A DNA stretch of 37,187 bases from Acidimicrobiales bacterium AG-410-I20 (GTDB lineage Bacteria > Actinomycetota > Acidimicrobiia > Acidimicrobiales > MedAcidi-G1), in the NCBI GenBank assembly GCA_949538625.1, contig CATISD010000145.1, positions 1 through 37,187 on the forward strand. Direction: 5' to 3'. Positions 35,105-37,187 of the stretch are shown here, piece by piece (the first letter of the stretch is position 1; the number at the start of each line of letters is the position of its first letter). Position numbers and translations under genes: made by a program. The notes beneath the pieces were generated by a model. That model was not told the origin of the DNA. It did not search any database and worked only from the letters and a program-made list of their open reading frames with translations.

Positions 35105-36553
35105 ATGTTTGAAACTCTTACAAACCGTTTCGACGGAATACTAAAAAAAATACGAAGTAAAGGCCTTCTTGGACCAGAAGAGGTCGAAGAAGTATTAAAA
35201 GAAATTCGAACAGCCCTTCTTGACGCTGATGTCAACCTAAAAGTGGTGCGCACTTTTCAAGAAAGAGTTCGTACACGTGCCTTAGGAGAAGAAGTAAGTG
35301 GCGTGCTCAACCCCGGCCAACAAGTAGTAAAAATTGTTTCAGAAGAGCTGACAAATATTCTTGGCGGAGAATCAGTAAAACTTACTTTTGCTTCAAAGCC
35401 CCCAACGATAGTAATGCTCGCGGGATTACAAGGGTCAGGCAAGACCACAGCAGCTGCCAAACTTGCGAAATGGTTCAAAGGACAAGGGAGAAACCCTTTA
35501 CTAGTCGCTGCAGACTTAGCTCGCCCAGCTGCAGTTGAGCAATTAAGAACACTTGGCTCTCAAATCGGAGTGCCAGTCTTCAGCGAAACTTCGGATCCGG
35601 TAAGTGTCGCTGAAGCTGGATTAGAAGAAGCAAGAAGTTTGGGTAGAGATGTCGTGATATGCGATACAGCAGGCCGACTTACGATCGACCAACTAATGAT
35701 GGAAGAAGTAAGTGATATCTCAAAAACACTCTCTCCTCACTACACATTCCTCGTTGTGGATGCCATGATCGGACAAGAGTCTACGACAGTAGCTGAAGCG
35801 TTCTATGAAAGTGTTGAATATGACGGAGTTATCCTCACCAAACTTGATGGTGATGCTAGAGGTGGGGCGGCCTTATCAATCTGTGAAGTTACAGGTAAGC
35901 CCATAGCGTTTGCTTCGACTGGGGAAAAAGTCGAAGATTTTGAAATTTTCCATCCGGATCGACTAGCTAGTCGAATTCTTGGAATGGGTGATGTCGAAAC
36001 TCTCATAGAGAAAGCTGAAGAAGCTTTTGAGGAAGAAAAATCTAAGGCAGCAATGGAGCGCATGCTTGAGGGGACTTTCACTCTAGATGATTTTCTTGAT
36101 CAGGTTCAGCAAATACGAAAAATGGGTCCGATCAGCAATGTAATGGGCATGGTGCCAGGTATGACGCAACCTGGGCAACAGATAGATGGAGAGGCAGAAG
36201 AAAGGCGTATAAACCGGTTAGAAGGAATCATCCAATCCATGACTTCTCTAGAAAGAGTCAAACCAGAAATAATTGACGGGTCAAGACGTGCTCGTATTGC
36301 CAAAGGTAGTGGAACACAGCCATCTGAAGTTTCACAACTAATAAAACAATTTCGTGAAATGAAAAAAATGATGAAGAAGGCTCCCAAGAGTAGCAAATCA
36401 AAGAAAAACAAGAATAAGAAAAAAGGTGGTCGAACCTCTCCAAAAGGATCAGTTTCAACGGCAAAGAAAGGCCTCTCTCTCCCTGGCTTAGGCGAAGATT
36501 CAGTAAAAGAAAGCCTAAAAAATCTAGATTTAAGTGATTTCGACTTCTCTTAA
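35105..36553 (+). CDS. ffh: Signal recognition particle protein Ffh
   Basis: Ffh binds 4.5S RNA and signal peptides of nascent chains. The 482-residue protein has the N domain (ALLDADVNLKVV), G domain (GLQGSGKTTAAAKLA, DLARPAAVEQL, DTAGRLTIDQLMMEE, TKLDGDARGGAALS, GEKVEDFEIFHPDRLASRILGMGD) and the Met-rich M domain (QIRKMGPISNVMGMVPGM, and RRARIAKGSGTQPSEVSQLIKQFREMKKMMKK for RNA binding). A Lys-rich tail follows (SKSKKNKNKKKGGRTSPKGS). The Ffh gene is commonly followed by rpsP, as here. Confidence 0.97.
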   Translation: MFETLTNRFDGILKKIRSKGLLGPEEVEEVLKEIRTALLDADVNLKVVRTFQERVRTRALGEEVSGVLNPGQQVVKIVSEELTNILGGESVKLTFASKPPTIVMLAGLQGSGKTTAAAKLAKWFKGQGRNPLLVAADLARPAAVEQLRTLGSQIGVPVFSETSDPVSVAEAGLEEARSLGRDVVICDTAGRLTIDQLMMEEVSDISKTLSPHYTFLVVDAMIGQESTTVAEAFYESVEYDGVILTKLDGDARGGAALSICEVTGKPIAFASTGEKVEDFEIFHPDRLASRILGMGDVETLIEKAEEAFEEEKSKAAMERMLEGTFTLDDFLDQVQQIRKMGPISNVMGMVPGMTQPGQQIDGEAEERRINRLEGIIQSMTSLERVKPEIIDGSRRARIAKGSGTQPSEVSQLIKQFREMKKMMKKAPKSSKSKKNKNKKKGGRTSPKGSVSTAKKGLSLPGLGEDSVKESLKNLDLSDFDFS

Positions 36554-36587
36554 TTCTAGATATGCCAAAAAAAGGCGGAATTCTCTC

Positions 36588-36593
36588 TATAAT
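36588..36593 (+). promoter_or_regulatory. Candidate -10 element (TATAAT) for rpsP
   Basis: A perfect TATAAT lies in the 135-bp gap between ffh and rpsP, about 95 bp before the rpsP start. No good TTGACA stands at 16-18 bp upstream, so it would be an extended or activated promoter if real. It could also be a chance match in AT-rich sequence. Confidence 0.35.
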
Positions 36594-36688
36594 CGGGCAG
36601 AATGTTTCTCCGACTGGATGCATATTCTTAGCATCAGAAATTAAGCCATAAGATTAAGTGGTAAGAAACGAATAGAGAGTGAGCCATT

Positions 36689-37187
36689 GTGGCCGTAAAA
36701 CTTCGCCTCATGCGAATGGGAAAAAAGAAACAACCAACCTACCGAGTAGTAGCAGCTGATTCGCGAAAAGCGCGAAATGGTCGATTTATAGAAGTAGTAG
36801 GATTTTATGACCCTCGCCAAGACCCATCAGTAATTGAAATAGAAAATGAGAGAGCTGTTCACTGGCTTCAGCATGGCGCTCAGCCTTCAGAACGAGTCAA
36901 GAAATTACTTCAGATATCTGGAGCATGGGAAAGCTTCTCAGGTGAAGCATTTGTCCCTCCTCAACCTAGTGAGAAGAAAAAACAAAAAGCTGCTGAAGAG
37001 GTAGTTGAAGAGGCTGCTGAAGAGGTAGTTGAAGAGGCTGCTGAAGAGGCTGCTGAAGAGGCTGCTGAAGAGGCTGCTGAAGAGGCTGCTGAAGAGGTAG
37101 TTGAAGAGGTAGTTGAAGAGGCTGCTGAAGAGGTAGTTGAAGAGGTAGTTGAAGAGGCTGCTGAAGAGGTAGTTGAAGAGGCTGCTG
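36689..37187 (+). CDS. rpsP: 30S ribosomal protein S16, partial, with long repetitive C-terminal tail
   Basis: From GTG 36689 the product begins MAVKLRLMRMGKKKQPTYRV and continues RNGRFIEVVGFYDPRQ and HWLQHGAQPSERVKKLLQISG, which is unmistakably S16, an essential 30S assembly protein. After about residue 90 (SGEAFVPPQPSEKKKQKAA) comes an extension of AAEE and VVEE blocks that is still open at the window edge (166 codons seen). S16 is normally about 80-90 residues in enterics, and actinobacterial versions often have an acidic Ala/Glu tail, so a tail is expected but the exact tandem repetition is striking. The end of the gene is not in the window. Confidence 0.96.
   Translation, partial: MAVKLRLMRMGKKKQPTYRVVAADSRKARNGRFIEVVGFYDPRQDPSVIEIENERAVHWLQHGAQPSERVKKLLQISGAWESFSGEAFVPPQPSEKKKQKAAEEVVEEAAEEVVEEAAEEAAEEAAEEAAEEAAEEVVEEVVEEAAEEVVEEVVEEAAEEVVEEAA
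36989..37187 (+). repeat. Tandem 12-bp repeat, two variants, in the rpsP tail
   Basis: Sixteen full units plus a partial one are either GCTGCTGAAGAG (A, Ala-Ala-Glu-Glu) or GTAGTTGAAGAG (V, Val-Val-Glu-Glu), in the order A V A V A A A A A V V A V V A V A(partial). Every copy of each variant is identical at the nucleotide level, with no synonymous changes. The window ends inside the array, so the true copy number is unknown and the assembly may have collapsed or broken here. Confidence 0.97.

Noticed and set aside
36563-36575. GCC-A7-GGC considered as an ffh terminator
   Set aside because: The stem is only three or four base pairs and no T-run follows.
36989-37187. Tandem repeats at the right edge considered as a CRISPR array
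   Set aside because: Units are contiguous 12-mers with no spacers and are in frame with rpsP.

Overview
The window looks like one end-to-end stretch of a free-living, probably marine, low-to-mid GC actinobacterium. Acidimicrobiia-like is my best guess; that is inference, not a search result. The actinobacterial reading rests on several genes together: NucS/EndoMS non-canonical mismatch repair, a UvrD2-type helicase with HRDC domains, GTP-dependent PEP carboxykinase, an MshB/Mca-type PIG-L deacetylase, a SepIVA-like coiled-coil gene next to a DUF177 gene and coaD, and an MprAB-PepD-like envelope-stress trio. Nearly all genes are intact, tightly packed housekeeping genes. I see no CRISPR array, tRNA, rRNA, phage or transposase. 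I did not find a convincing undescribed multi-gene system.

Layout. 1-450: a GC-rich piece that does not fit the rest. It carries a poly-Ser run, a DDT-domain-like exon ending at a GTAAGA splice-donor-like sequence, and then a (ACC/ACA)n low-complexity tract. This looks like eukaryotic DNA joined through a repeat to a bacterial contig. 331-3241 (minus): vanW-like gene, nucS, cysQ. 3309-6077 (plus): cysD-cysN-cysC sulfate activation operon, divergent from cysQ. 6090-12392: ettA (minus), HAD phosphatase, xthA and MmcQ-like gene (plus), UvrD2-like helicase and GNAT gene (minus). 12450-15678 (plus): alpha/beta hydrolase, AMACR-like CoA transferase/racemase, PIG-L deacetylase, small membrane protein. 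15675-17762 (minus): pckG and a degenerate cold-shock-domain protein. 17940-27383 (mostly plus): fakA-like kinase, recG, (antisense small zinc-ribbon gene), rsmD, coaD, sepIVA-like, DUF177, rpmF, plsX, acpP, rnc, a degenerate Fpg/MutM-like gene. 27469-37187 (plus): smc, a response regulator/histidine kinase/HtrA protease trio, ftsY, ffh, and rpsP running off the edge inside a long Glu/Ala/Val repeat.

The genes fall into coherent jobs. CysDNC makes APS and PAPS and CysQ removes PAP. CoaD, PlsX, ACP and possibly FakA supply CoA and phospholipid acyl chains. FtsY and Ffh form the SRP targeting pair. RR-HK-HtrA is a probable envelope-stress circuit placed inside the otherwise familiar rnc-fpg-smc-ftsY-ffh-rpsP neighbourhood. 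NucS, RecG, UvrD2-like helicase, ExoIII and SMC handle genome maintenance.

The items most worth a second look are the eukaryote/bacterium chimera at the left edge, the MutM-position protein that has lost its catalytic and zinc residues, the exact 12-bp repeat tail on ribosomal protein S16, the 58-residue zinc-ribbon gene missing from the ORF track, the degenerate cold-shock protein, and the inverted repeats crowded in front of smc.
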